Positions 44,867-54,235 of a DNA stretch of 64,000 nt are shown piece after piece. The position numbers were made by a program, and so were the translations under genes. The first letter of the stretch is position 1, and each line of letters starts with the position of its first letter. The stretch covers positions 2,744,876-2,808,875 of the forward strand of contig OX638380.1 in assembly GCA_951813855.1 (NCBI GenBank), read 5' to 3'. Source of the stretch: an uncultured Verrucomicrobiae bacterium (GTDB lineage: Bacteria > Verrucomicrobiota > Verrucomicrobiia > Limisphaerales > AAA164-E04). Below the pieces are notes generated by a model, which worked only from the letters and a program-made list of their open reading frames with translations, made no database searches and was not told the DNA's origin.

Positions 44867-46651
44867 CTAACGTTTCGCTTGATCGTGAGGCGGGTCGGCG
44901 TCGGTTATCTCGACCGGTAGAGTGGAAAAGATCAAGGCCAATCTGCGCCTGAGACCATGTGTTCGCTTGTTGGATCCGTCGTTCTTCTCGATTCCGTCAA
45001 AATCTTCGCCGAACCAGTCGGTATGGCAATCGAGATGTTGATGTTCGACGCGCCGATGTCCGAGTTCGAGTTCGAACAGTTCTTCTGGTGAAGCCTGATC
45101 GGAATTCAGCGAAGTGAGGACATAGACGGTCTGGGTTTCCTCTCGCTCGAATCGTTTCCTGAAGTATCGAATTCGGGCAATTTGCGCTAAATGGGGATAA
45201 TTGAACATTGCCTTGCGGGGTAGCAGAATTTCGATGCTGCGTTGTTCGAATCGACAATAAGCCAGGTCTATGGATTCGCTCTGAACTAGCGACCGGTAGT
45301 TATCCCACTCGATAGCGTCGAACGCATTGCAAGTTTCCGTTGCGGTTTCATTGATGACGACGAAGTATTCGGCGCGATGGCCGTCTTTAATGAGTCGGGC
45401 GGTTTTGCGAGCAGAATGAAGGGCGTCAAGGCTGATGATCGCTCCTTGAACCTCGGCTTGTTTCAGTAATTCGTTAACGGTGGGCCGTTCGCTTAGCGAG
45501 TCTTTAAGATGCGAAGCGTAAAGAGCGTGGCCGGTGTCGTGATCGATCGCAGCGACTGAAGCGATCGGTCCCTTATCGTTTCGAGCGAGACTACGGCGTC
45601 GTTGGATATCGTCCGCCAGTTTTCGAGCCACCCGGAATCGGGGCGTCCCATAATGTTGAGAGATCTTGTCGGGAATATCAAAATCAACCCACTGCAAGTG
45701 ATTATGCACCGCAGATTTCGAGATTGGCAGGAAGCGTCCGGTTTTGCTGAGCGTTGAACCCACTGCCTTGAGTTCTTCTTGGTTCAGTTCTTTCGAGAGA
45801 TCAGAGGTGCCGCAGACGCCGTATCGGTTGGATAACAGCGCCATAATATGGACAGCGAGCACTGAAACGGACCGGTGCTTAAACATAGGGACTTGATCAT
45901 CGTCCTTAAGATCGCGTAATTCATCATAGAGTGAACGCATACGGTCGACACTGAGAGCCAAGGGGATCCTGGCGGGAACGATTGATTCGGGTACCGGTGC
46001 TTTACGCGACAGGATTCGATAGGCGTCGCGGCGCAGTGGTTTGACCCAAATCTGTTTGAGCTTTCCGGTGTATTTGGAGTAAGCTTCATGAGTGCGGGCA
46101 TAGCCTTTGGTTTCACCCAGCAAATGCCAATTAGCCGCCAGGTACATTTTTCCGTGAAAGGTTGGTTGCTCGACGAAGGTTTCGGCTAACAAGAGTTGAT
46201 GGCCGAATAATTTCTGCCAATCTGCGCTGATCCGGCGGGTCATAGCCGATAGAAGGTACGAACCGAGGTAGGGAAAGATGTTGGGCTTGCCCATGATCAG
46301 GAACCGCATATTATTGACGATCAAGTGTAGACGCCGGTACTGTTCGGTCTTCTGCCAACCGATGCGTTCGTCTCTGGGTTGGCATTTGAAAGCTCCGAAT
46401 TGCCATCCGGCTAGTGCAATCCATTGACCTTTCCAATCGCCGACATAACGCAAGCCACGTCCGGTAAATTTATTGAATCCGAGAGCATGGTAAGTATTCA
46501 CTAACTGATCCCATGTTAATCGTTCCGCCGGTTTAGCCAATCGGACCGTGACGTCACTCACGTTGAAACCCTTCGGCGTCCTGATATGGAACGGATGATC
46601 CGACGGCTGGGTAACGATCATCGAATGGAGAATCTTAACGTCACCGTTCAA
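44867..46651 (-). CDS. DUF4338 (DruA-like) protein fused to an ISAs1-type transposase domain
   Basis: 594 residues. N-terminal half (about 20-250) is DUF4338, the domain of the Druantia protein DruA: RGLRYVGDWKGQWIALAGWQ, RDERIGWQ, RRLHLIVNNMRFLIM, ADWQKLFGHQLLLAETFVE, YLAANWHLLGETKGYART. The C-terminal half (about 365-590) resembles ISAs1-type transposases: AAIDHDTGHALY, GAIISLDALHSARKTARLI and GHRRVEHQHLDCHTDWFGED, which keep the second Asp and the Glu; the first acidic residue (DGKT-like) is not clear. No Druantia partner genes (druB, C, E) and no terminal inverted repeats were seen nearby. So it may be a domesticated or solitary element. Start: TTG at 46651 or ATG at 46621; neither has a strong ribosome site. 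Confidence 0.82.
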   Translation of the reverse strand: MNGDVKILHSMIVTQPSDHPFHIRTPKGFNVSDVTVRLAKPAERLTWDQLVNTYHALGFNKFTGRGLRYVGDWKGQWIALAGWQFGAFKCQPRDERIGWQKTEQYRRLHLIVNNMRFLIMGKPNIFPYLGSYLLSAMTRRISADWQKLFGHQLLLAETFVEQPTFHGKMYLAANWHLLGETKGYARTHEAYSKYTGKLKQIWVKPLRRDAYRILSRKAPVPESIVPARIPLALSVDRMRSLYDELRDLKDDDQVPMFKHRSVSVLAVHIMALLSNRYGVCGTSDLSKELNQEELKAVGSTLSKTGRFLPISKSAVHNHLQWVDFDIPDKISQHYGTPRFRVARKLADDIQRRRSLARNDKGPIASVAAIDHDTGHALYASHLKDSLSERPTVNELLKQAEVQGAIISLDALHSARKTARLIKDGHRAEYFVVINETATETCNAFDAIEWDNYRSLVQSESIDLAYCRFEQRSIEILLPRKAMFNYPHLAQIARIRYFRKRFEREETQTVYVLTSLNSDQASPEELFELELGHRRVEHQHLDCHTDWFGEDFDGIEKNDGSNKRTHGLRRRLALIFSTLPVEITDADPPHDQAKR

Positions 46652-47082
46652 ATAGAATTGCCTGAAAACAAGATGATAACGATAGCAGGAGTTTTCGAAA
46701 TGAAGGAAGATCCGGTATCCGCACGGTACAGGCCGAAGCAGGCGTCATGGTCGTATCAATCGAACGGTATTTTCAATGATTTAATTTCAGGCCGCGACTA
46801 TCCGGAGCGGCGGGCGCCGGTAAAGGAAGCGTTGACCAGGCGATCGTCGAAACGGGGGTCGGCGACTCGCTTTCGTTTGCGGCTCGATGGTCAGGAGGAG
46901 CGTCGAACATCCGAAAGCCGGAGGCCCGGCAAGAACGCGACGGGTATCGAAGATTCGATTGAATGCATCGAGATTAGTCGATCGGCAGCAGCCCCCCGGC
47001 GGCTTCGGCCGGGACTCTGGGGTTCGAGAACGGATTTGCCGTTGAGCGGCATAGCGCCGCACGGCATGGCGTTTTGCGAAAT
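46652..47082. other. Intergenic region between DruA-type gene and methyltransferase copy 2
   Basis: 431 bases; no recognised gene. It was searched by eye for an inverted partner of the sequence left of 44867 and none was found. A reading frame running 46586-47161 on the plus strand shows no family and crosses two minus-strand genes, so it is not called. Confidence 0.4.
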
Positions 47083-47898
47083 TCAGGTTTTGCGAACCAG
47101 AATCTCGCCCCAAGCATGTGCAAACAGAGCATCGGGCGAGTGGCGGCAGTTCTGCAATTGATTTTGCCAGCGGGCCAATTGTTCCTCAGTCGCCAGTCCG
47201 TGATCGATGGCGGCTTTCCGGTTTTCCGGATTGAAGAAACAGGATTCGAAAAAGTCGATGACGATTGTCATTTCCTTTTCGGTGTTGAAGCATTCGAAGG
47301 TCGTGGTAGCCAGTAGGACTTTCGAGAATCCGGCGTTCCGTACGACCGGTTTCAATTGCTTGCCCAGCTCGGGATGGCCGCCGTTGGCTTCGACCAGTTT
47401 CTGAAACATCGTCATCATTTCGCCGAACGAATGGCGCCGGCATTGCAAGAAGGACGCCGAAGCGATCAGTTCTCTGGCGGCCAGCAATCCCCCGGGTTTG
47501 AGCACTCGTTTCATTTCCTTCAACAGGGCCGGGGTGTCGGGAACGTGCATCATGAGCGCATGGCAATGGACGATGTCGAACCGGTCGTTTTCGAAGGGAA
47601 GGTCGGTGACGTCGCCGGCTTGAAACCGGGCGTTGCCGCAGCCTGGGTTTTCGGCCGCGAGTTGCGCTTTTTCGATCTGGGACGCTTCCAGGTCGAGCCC
47701 CTGGAATTCTCCGGGCCTGACCGCCTGGGCCAATCCCGTCGAAATTGAGCCGGGGCCGCAACCGCAATCGAGCAGGCGCATTCCGGGTTCGAGATGGGGC
47801 AGCAGGTAAGCGGCGGAGTTTCCCGCGGTGCGGCGTCGCAGCAAATTTTCCATGGCCTCTCCGTACCCCAAGGTGTATTTGGTTGACGTCGTCGGCAT
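47083..47898 (-). CDS. UbiE-like class I SAM-dependent methyltransferase (copy 2)
   Basis: 271 residues, the same length as copy 1 (43556-44371) and similar throughout: LLDCGCGPGSISTGLAQAV, GLDLEASQIEKAQL, AGDVTDLPFENDRFDIVHCHAL, MKRVLKPGGLLAARELI and the matching C-terminus EEQLARWQNQLQNC. The pair is a tandem duplication later separated by, or formed around, tRNA-Gly and the DruA-type gene. Substrate unknown. Starts with ATG at 47898; divergent from pyrC. Confidence 0.85.
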   Translation of the reverse strand: MPTTSTKYTLGYGEAMENLLRRRTAGNSAAYLLPHLEPGMRLLDCGCGPGSISTGLAQAVRPGEFQGLDLEASQIEKAQLAAENPGCGNARFQAGDVTDLPFENDRFDIVHCHALMMHVPDTPALLKEMKRVLKPGGLLAARELIASASFLQCRRHSFGEMMTMFQKLVEANGGHPELGKQLKPVVRNAGFSKVLLATTTFECFNTEKEMTIVIDFFESCFFNPENRKAAIDHGLATEEQLARWQNQLQNCRHSPDALFAHAWGEILVRKT

Positions 47899-48138
47899 GT
47901 TTCGGACGGGCGATTAAATCTGTTCGGGTTTGACGGCGGTGCGTCGATCAAAGCGGAAAAACGACGGGAATTTCGAACGCAAACCGGAACAGCTCCTTCC
48001 GGAGCCTGAGGAAGGTTTCGGTGGCGGAACGCTTCCTCGAGTCCGATCCCTGCGTTGATCCCGAGCGACTGCCGTCGGACCGTAATTCCCGGAAGCTTGC
48101 CTTGTCAAGCCGCCGGATGTTAGGTTACGGACTCGGAC

Positions 48139-49518
48139 ATGGATTCTCTTTTGATTGTTGACGGGCGGTTGATCGATCCGGTCAACGGCGTCGACGCCCG
48201 TAAGGATCTGTTGTTGGCCGAAGGCAAGGTCGCGGCGATCGGGGAAGCCGCCCGGGAATTGGCGCCCGGGAACGTTCGAACCGTCGATGCGGCTGGCCGG
48301 GTGGTCAGTCCCGGATTGACGGATTGTCATGTTCATTTCCGGGAACCGGGACAGAGCACCAAGGAGAATATCGCCGCGGGCAGCGCGGCGGCGGCCCGGG
48401 GCGGCTTCACGAGCGTGGTGTGCATGCCCAACACTCAACCGGCGATCGATTCGGCCGGAACGGTGGCCCTGATCCAGGATAAGATCGAGCGTCGGTCCGA
48501 TATTAACGTCCTGATCGTCGGTGCCGTCACCAAAGGTTTGGAGGGCAAGGAACTGGCGCCGATCGGATCGCTTTCGGGTGCCGGCGTGGTGGCGATCTCT
48601 GACGACGATCGCTGCATTCAGGATAACGAACTCATGCGGCGGGCGTTGGAGTACGCCAAGATGTTCGAGTTGCCGGTGTTCGATCATTGCCGGGATTATT
48701 GCCTGGTGGGTGAGGGCGTTATGCACGAGGGCTATTGGAGCATGGTGCTCGGCTTGGACGGTTGGCCGGCTTCGGGAGAAGAGATGATCGTGGCCCGCAA
48801 TATTCATTTGGCCGGCCTTACCGGTACGCACATTCATTGCCAGAACGTCAGCACGGCGGGCAGCGTCGAATTATTGCGGGAAGCGCGGCGGCGAGAACTT
48901 CCGGTAAGCGGCGAGACCTGTCCCCATTATTTTACCCTGACCGACGCGACGATCGCCGGGAGCGAAAGTTACTGGTCGAAAGATGGCGAGGCGCAACGCC
49001 GGCGATTGCCGGACGCCGAATCGGTTCCGAACTGGCCGGCTTACGACACTTGTTTCAAAACGTCGCCGCCTTTGCGTTCGGCCCAGGATCGTCAGGCGAT
49101 TTTGACCGCGGTCGCCGAAGGAGTGCTGGAGATCGTCTGCAGCGATCACTCTCCTCATTGCAACTACGAGAAGGAAGTGGAATTCGACGCCGCTCCGTTC
49201 GGCGTCACGGGATTGGAAACCGAACTGGCCTTGAGCTTGGAAGCCTTTTATCACTCGGGATTGCTTTCGTTGCCTCGGTTGATCGAACGGTTTACCGTCG
49301 GTCCCAACCGCTTGCTGCGGCACGAACGGGGCAATCTGGCGGTGGGGCAGGTCGCCGACGTGATCATCTTCGATCCGGACGAGCGTTGGGAATTCGATCG
49401 GGAAAAGAGTCTCAGCAAGGGCAAGAATTCGCCGTTTCACTGTTGGTCGATGCGTGGCCGCAACAAGTTGACAATCGTCGGCGGCAAGATCGTTTGGCAG
49501 GACGGCACCGGAAGTTGA
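48139..49518 (+). CDS. pyrC: Dihydroorotase (PyrC, metallo-amidohydrolase)
   Basis: Cyclises N-carbamoyl-L-aspartate to dihydroorotate in pyrimidine synthesis. 459 residues, long-type dihydroorotase. Metal ligands in HVHFREPGQSTKE (near 58-70); the MPNTQPAID motif near 97; His clusters in FDHCRDYCL and GTHIHCQNVSTA; GETCPHYFTLTD; the Asp of the active site in VCSDHSPH near 337; C-terminal NRLLRHERGNLAVGQVADVIIFDPD. Could in principle be an allantoinase/hydantoinase relative, but these motifs favour dihydroorotase. It is followed 24 bases later by a TPMT-like gene on the same strand. Confidence 0.9.
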   Translation: MDSLLIVDGRLIDPVNGVDARKDLLLAEGKVAAIGEAARELAPGNVRTVDAAGRVVSPGLTDCHVHFREPGQSTKENIAAGSAAAARGGFTSVVCMPNTQPAIDSAGTVALIQDKIERRSDINVLIVGAVTKGLEGKELAPIGSLSGAGVVAISDDDRCIQDNELMRRALEYAKMFELPVFDHCRDYCLVGEGVMHEGYWSMVLGLDGWPASGEEMIVARNIHLAGLTGTHIHCQNVSTAGSVELLREARRRELPVSGETCPHYFTLTDATIAGSESYWSKDGEAQRRRLPDAESVPNWPAYDTCFKTSPPLRSAQDRQAILTAVAEGVLEIVCSDHSPHCNYEKEVEFDAAPFGVTGLETELALSLEAFYHSGLLSLPRLIERFTVGPNRLLRHERGNLAVGQVADVIIFDPDERWEFDREKSLSKGKNSPFHCWSMRGRNKLTIVGGKIVWQDGTGS

Positions 49519-49541
49519 ACCGGTCGAGGAACCCCGGGATT

Positions 49542-50138
49542 ATGAACGATGCGGCGCCGAAGGAGTGGGAGGCTCGTTATCGACGAAACGAACATCCCTG
49601 GGACAAGGGAGAACCCTCTCCGGGATTGGTGGATTTCTTGCGCGATCGAACTGAACTCGCTCCGGGCACGGTTTGCGTTCCCGGTTGCGGGTTCGGGCAT
49701 GACGCTCGGCAATGGGCCCGGCACGGTTTTCGGGTGACTGGCATCGATATTTCGCCGACCGCGGTGAAGCGGGCGAGGGAGGCGGCGGAACGAGATGATC
49801 TTTCGGTTCGGTTTCAGGTCGCGGATTTTCTGGCCGACGAGCCCGAGACGCCGTTCGACTGGGTGTTCGAACATACGTTTTTTTGCGCGATCGAACCGGA
49901 TCAGCGTGAGCGTTACGTCCGGTCCGTGCTTCGCTGGCTTCGGCCCGGCGGCCATTATCTGGCCGTTTATTATTTACTCCAAGAAGAAGACGGGCCGCCT
50001 TATCCGGTCGATCGCCCGGAGATCCTGAAACGCTTCGCTTCCCGGTTCGATCTGCGGCAGGAATGGCGGCCGCGTTCCTGGGAGCATCGGGTTGATCTGG
50101 AATTGATGATTTGGTGGACGGCGAAGGCTTCATCCTGA
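49542..50138 (+). CDS. TPMT-like SAM-dependent methyltransferase
   Basis: 198 residues from the ATG at 49542, with GAGGA upstream. Thiopurine S-methyltransferase-type signatures: EWEARYRRNEHPWDKGEPSPGL at the N-terminus, VPGCGFGHDARQWARHG (motif I), GIDISPTAVKRA, and FDWVFEHTFFCAIEPDQRE. Bacterial members methylate thiols, halides or metalloids (for example selenium, tellurium); the substrate here is unknown. trmB begins inside its last codons (28-base overlap), so both are probably in one transcript with pyrC. Confidence 0.87.
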   Translation: MNDAAPKEWEARYRRNEHPWDKGEPSPGLVDFLRDRTELAPGTVCVPGCGFGHDARQWARHGFRVTGIDISPTAVKRAREAAERDDLSVRFQVADFLADEPETPFDWVFEHTFFCAIEPDQRERYVRSVLRWLRPGGHYLAVYYLLQEEDGPPYPVDRPEILKRFASRFDLRQEWRPRSWEHRVDLELMIWWTAKASS

Positions 50139-50749
50139 ATCGGACGGCGGTCGATCACCCGCCTCCGGCGAGCGGTATTTTCCGGCCCGGCTCGTTTTGC
50201 GAACCTCTCGATTTGGACGGCCTTTTTGCTGCGGCCGCGCCGCTGGAACTGGAAATCGGGTGCGGCAACGGCTCGTTCCTGGCCGCTTGGGCCGCTCGGA
50301 ATCCCGATCGGAATTTTTTGGGTCTGGAGCGGTTGATCGGCCGGCTTCGCAAGGCGGATAACAAAGGGAGGCGGGCGCAGCTGACCAACTTGCGGTTACT
50401 GCGGATCGAGGCGGCTTACGGCGTCCGGTATCTGTTGCCTCCCGGCGCCGTGGCGGTTTGCCATATCTATTTTCCCGATCCTTGGCCTAAAAAGAAGCAC
50501 TGGAAGAACAGGTTGGTGTCGCCGCCGTTCGTTCAGGATTTGGCTCGAGCGCTGGCGGCGGGCGGGCGGGTTTATTTGCGGACCGACGATCTCGCCTATC
50601 ACGAACGCATCCGGGAAGTGTTCGCCGAAGCGGAACGGTTTTCGCCGATTCCCGAACCGGAGGAAACGGCCGATTTGCTGACCGATTTCGAGCGGGAGTT
50701 TCGGGCCCGGGGGGTGGAAACTTTGCGGTCCCAGTACCGGCTCGATTAG
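50111..50749 (+). CDS. trmB: tRNA (guanine-N7-)-methyltransferase
   Basis: Methylates G46 in the variable loop of tRNAs. 212 residues. SAM-binding ELEIGCGNGSFLAAWA near 46, NFLGLERL, and the TrmB hallmark HIYFPDPWPKKKHWKNRLV near 117, followed by RTDDLAYHERIREVF. The start is TTG at 50111 or GTG at 50114, inside the upstream gene; no ATG is available. Its last four bases overlap the end of the convergent pheT gene. Confidence 0.9.
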   Translation: MVDGEGFILNRTAVDHPPPASGIFRPGSFCEPLDLDGLFAAAAPLELEIGCGNGSFLAAWAARNPDRNFLGLERLIGRLRKADNKGRRAQLTNLRLLRIEAAYGVRYLLPPGAVAVCHIYFPDPWPKKKHWKNRLVSPPFVQDLARALAAGGRVYLRTDDLAYHERIREVFAEAERFSPIPEPEETADLLTDFEREFRARGVETLRSQYRLD

Positions 50750-53166
50750 CGGATCCGGGCTCCGGTTTTTTTCTCGAGCCGTTCGACGATCCCGAAATGC
50801 GCACTCGAAACTTCTTCGTCGGTCAGGGTCCGTTCGGGATGGCGGTAAACTAAAGCGTAGGCGAGGCTTTTCTTTCCTTGGGGAATTCCCCGGCCGCGGA
50901 AGACGTCGAAGATTTCGACGTTCTGAAGGAAATTCGGTTTCGCTTGGCGAACGATTTTCAAGATGTCGCGATGATTGACGCTTTCGTCGACCAGCAGCGC
51001 GACGTCGCGCCGAACGGCGGGAAAAACGGGCAGCGGCTTAAAGGGTCGGGGCGCGGCTTGACGGGCGAGGATCAAATCCCAATCCAATTCGGCCAGTAAC
51101 ACGGCTTTTTTCAAATCCAATTGGGCGGCTAAATCTGATTGCAATTGACCGAAGCGGCCGACGATCTGTTTGCCTAAGGTGAGGCGTCCTTCTTCTTGGA
51201 ACAAGGAATCGGCGGCTCCGGCGTTTTGCCATTGCAGCCCTTGGATCCGGAGCGATTCGAGCAAGACTTCCAGCCGTCCTTTCAGGTCGAATACGTCGTA
51301 ATCGCCGGGATTCGCGCCATTGGTCCAAGACGGGGCGAAGCGGTCGCCGGTCAACGCCAGAGCCAGCCGGCGGGCTTCGACGATCCGTTCGTCCCGGACG
51401 GGAAATACGGTTCCCGCTTCGAATAGCGCGGCCGATCCGACGTTGTGATGGGCGTTGTAGCTCAAGGCCGACAGCAGGCCCGGTAACAGACTGGGCCGTA
51501 ACGTATCCATGTCCGCACTGAGCGCGTTTTCCAGCGCCGCCTTCTGGGTTAATTTCGAGACGCCGACCGCTGCCTGGGAGACCAGCGTTTGACCTTGGAT
51601 TTCGTGCAGCCCCATGCCGGTCAGCAGGCTTCGGGCCTGGGCGAGGACGTCGTGTTGCCGGTCGTAGGCGTGGGTTCCGGTCCCGCCGCGCGGCGGCGTT
51701 GCCGGAATGCGATCGACCCCGTAGAGCCGGGCTACTTCCTCGATCAGGTCGGCTTCCCGTTTCAGATCGTCACGATGACTGGGGATGGCGAATTCGCCGG
51801 CGGTTTCCGTCTTGGAACGTCGGCTCAGCCCCAGTCGTTCCAGGAAGGCGAGTTGTTCCTCCGGCGGGATTCGAATTCCCAGCAGCCGATCGGTTCGCTC
51901 GAAACGCAGCGAGACGCGGCGCGGCTCCGGAGGCTCGGGCCAGGCGTCTACCGCGCCCGAGCGCAACTGTCCTCCGGTCGTTTCGCAGATCAGCGCGGCC
52001 GCCCGGCGGCTGGCCCAATCCACCGTTTGCGCATCGACGCCTCTTTCGAACCGGTAGGAAGCGTCGGTCCGCAGGTTCAGCCGTTTCGAAGTGGCCCGGA
52101 TGTTGCCGGGAGCGAAGCAGGCGCTTTCCAGTAAAACTTCGGTAGTTTCCGGAGTGATTTCGGAATTGAGTCCGCCCATGACGCCGCCTAGCGCGACCGC
52201 TTTTTGTTCGTCGGCGATCATGATCTCCGAACCGTTCAACCGGTGTTCCTGTCCGTCGAGGCTGGTGAAGGTTTCTCCTTCGTGCGCTCGTCGAACCACG
52301 ACGGTCGCCGTGCCGTCCTCGTTGCGAGCCAGGCTCCGGCAATCGAAGGCATGGAGCGGTTGCCCGATTTCCATCATGACGAAATTGGTGACGTCGACCA
52401 CGTTGTTGATGCTGCGCAAGCCGAGTTTGCTCAGCAGGTTGCTCAACCAGGCCGGACTGGGGCCGACGGCGACCCGTTCGATCAATCGGGCCGAATAGCG
52501 GGGGCATCGTTCGGGATCTTCGAGGCGGATGCGGATGCGGCCGGCGCAAGGCGATCCGCTTTCCTGGAGTTCGACGGCGGGGCAACGCAATTCGAGATTC
52601 GCCAGAGCGGCGACTTCGCGGGCGATCCCGAGCACGCCGTTCCAATCCGGCCGGTTGGGAGTGATTTCCAGATCGTAGAGCGTGTCCGCTTCGTCCGTTC
52701 CCAAATAGTCACCCAAGTTTTGCCCGGGCGTGGCATCGGCGTCCAGCAACAGCAAACCTTCGCCGTCGTCGGAGAGTCCCAGTTCCTGACCCGAACACAG
52801 CATGCCTTCGGAGACTTCTCCCCGGATTTTTCCGGCTTTGATCGGTCGGGACTTTTCGCCTTCCCGGGTCGGCAACGCATAGCCGGGTAGTACGAGCGGC
52901 ACCCGGTCGCCGGCTGAGAAATTGTCCGCGCCGCAGACGATGCGCCGCACGCCCTGGCCGTCGTTGATCCGGCAGACCAACAAGCGGTCGGCGTTGGGAT
53001 GCGGCGCTCGTTCCAACACTTCGGCTACCAAAACGCCGTCGTAACTTTGCCCCACGCGTTCGCTCGCCTCGACTTCCAGGCCGAGCATGGTCAGCCGGTC
53101 GGCTAATTCGCCGGGCGACCAGTCGAAGTCGACGTATCGCTTGAGCCACTGGTAAGTGATCTTCAT
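50746..53166 (-). CDS. pheT: Phenylalanine--tRNA ligase beta subunit
   Basis: 806 residues from the ATG at 53166 (CCAGG just upstream), the normal bacterial length. Domains: N-terminal MKITYQWLKRYVDF; OB-fold tRNA-binding domain (about 40-150, VLERAPHPNADRLLVCRI); B3/B4 editing region (PLHAFDCRSL, LGGVMGGLNSEI); B5 (RLNLRTDASYRFERGVD and beyond); catalytic-like core (FLERLGL ... LFEAGTVFPV); and a C-terminal FDX-ACB anticodon-binding domain (PLPVFPAVRRDVALLVDESV). Forms the alpha2-beta2 synthetase with PheS, whose gene ends 11 bases upstream. Confidence 0.96.
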   Translation of the reverse strand: MKITYQWLKRYVDFDWSPGELADRLTMLGLEVEASERVGQSYDGVLVAEVLERAPHPNADRLLVCRINDGQGVRRIVCGADNFSAGDRVPLVLPGYALPTREGEKSRPIKAGKIRGEVSEGMLCSGQELGLSDDGEGLLLLDADATPGQNLGDYLGTDEADTLYDLEITPNRPDWNGVLGIAREVAALANLELRCPAVELQESGSPCAGRIRIRLEDPERCPRYSARLIERVAVGPSPAWLSNLLSKLGLRSINNVVDVTNFVMMEIGQPLHAFDCRSLARNEDGTATVVVRRAHEGETFTSLDGQEHRLNGSEIMIADEQKAVALGGVMGGLNSEITPETTEVLLESACFAPGNIRATSKRLNLRTDASYRFERGVDAQTVDWASRRAAALICETTGGQLRSGAVDAWPEPPEPRRVSLRFERTDRLLGIRIPPEEQLAFLERLGLSRRSKTETAGEFAIPSHRDDLKREADLIEEVARLYGVDRIPATPPRGGTGTHAYDRQHDVLAQARSLLTGMGLHEIQGQTLVSQAAVGVSKLTQKAALENALSADMDTLRPSLLPGLLSALSYNAHHNVGSAALFEAGTVFPVRDERIVEARRLALALTGDRFAPSWTNGANPGDYDVFDLKGRLEVLLESLRIQGLQWQNAGAADSLFQEEGRLTLGKQIVGRFGQLQSDLAAQLDLKKAVLLAELDWDLILARQAAPRPFKPLPVFPAVRRDVALLVDESVNHRDILKIVRQAKPNFLQNVEIFDVFRGRGIPQGKKSLAYALVYRHPERTLTDEEVSSAHFGIVERLEKKTGARIR

Positions 53167-53177
53167 CCTGGAACGGT

Positions 53178-54209
53178 TTAAAACTGGCGCAGGAAACGAA
53201 GATCGTTTTCGTAGAACTTCCGGATATCTTCGATGCCGTAACGAATCATGGCGATTCGCTCGATCCCGAAACCGAAGGCCCAGCCGGACCAGATTTCCGG
53301 GTCGTAGCCGACGTTTTCGAAAACTTGCGGATGGACCATGCCGCAACCGGCGATCTCCAACCATTCCCGGCCCATTCGCCGGGTGACCGGACTGGAGAAA
53401 TCGATCTCCATGCTCGGTTCCGTATAGGAAAAATAATGGGGCCGGAAACGCAGTTTGACTTCCTTGCCCAGCACTTCCCGGAACACGAACGAAACCGTGC
53501 CCTTGAGGTCGCCGATCGTGACGTCCCGGTCGACGTAAAGGCCTTCGATTTGGTGGAAGGTCGGGTTATGGGTCGCGTCGGCGGTATCGCGGCGGTAGAC
53601 GCGGCCGGGGACGACGATGCGGACCGGCGGCGATTGCTCGCGCATGGTCCGGATTTGCACCGAGGACGTATGGGTCCGCAGCAGCCGGCGATCCTGCTCG
53701 CGGAGATAGAAGGTATCCTGAACGTCCCGGGCGGGATGGTCGGGGGGTGTGTTGAGCGCGTCGAAACAGTGATAGTCATCTTCGATTTCCGGCCCGGCGG
53801 CGACCGCGAAGCCGAGGCGGCGAAAGCTGCGCACGATATCTTCGGTGACCAAGGTCAGGGGATGCAACCGTCCGGGTTCCAACCGGCGTCCGGGGAGGCT
53901 GAAGTCGGTCGGTACCGAGGGGCGGTCGGCCGCTTCGCGCAGTTCCCGCCGGCGCCTCTCGAGGAGGCCTTCGACGGTCGCCTTGACCTCGTTGATGCGC
54001 CGGCCGGCGGACGGCCGTTCCTGGGGCGGCAGGCGGCCCAGCCGTTTCAGCAGGGTGGTAATCTTCCCTTTGGCGCCGAGATATTCGACTCGGATTTTCT
54101 GGAGCTCGTCGAGGTCGGCCGCGGCGGTGACCGCTTGCTCGGCGTCGGCTAAGTGGGCGTCCGCTTCCGAGAGCGGTTCACCGGTTGCTTCTGGCTCCAT
54201 ATTCGCCAC
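53178..54209 (-). CDS. pheS: Phenylalanine--tRNA ligase alpha subunit
   Basis: 343 residues. N-terminal coiled-coil arm (about 20-95, EVKATVEGLLERRRRELREA), then the class II catalytic core: PLTLVTEDIVRSFRRLGF, LLRTHTSSVQIRTM (motif 2), HNPTFHQIEGLYVD, SMEIDF and motif 3 GWAFGFGIERIAMIRYGI. Start GTG at 54209 or ATG at 54200. Lies between rplT and pheT on the minus strand, the common bacterial order rpmI-rplT-pheS-pheT. Confidence 0.96.
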   Translation of the reverse strand: MANMEPEATGEPLSEADAHLADAEQAVTAAADLDELQKIRVEYLGAKGKITTLLKRLGRLPPQERPSAGRRINEVKATVEGLLERRRRELREAADRPSVPTDFSLPGRRLEPGRLHPLTLVTEDIVRSFRRLGFAVAAGPEIEDDYHCFDALNTPPDHPARDVQDTFYLREQDRRLLRTHTSSVQIRTMREQSPPVRIVVPGRVYRRDTADATHNPTFHQIEGLYVDRDVTIGDLKGTVSFVFREVLGKEVKLRFRPHYFSYTEPSMEIDFSSPVTRRMGREWLEIAGCGMVHPQVFENVGYDPEIWSGWAFGFGIERIAMIRYGIEDIRKFYENDLRFLRQF

Positions 54210-54235
54210 GGAGACCGGGCTGCGGGCCGGAGGGA

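Noticed and set aside
46586..47161. 191-codon plus-strand frame between the DruA-type gene and methyltransferase copy 2
   Set aside because: No family likeness, Arg/Ser-rich, and it overlaps the ends of two minus-strand genes.
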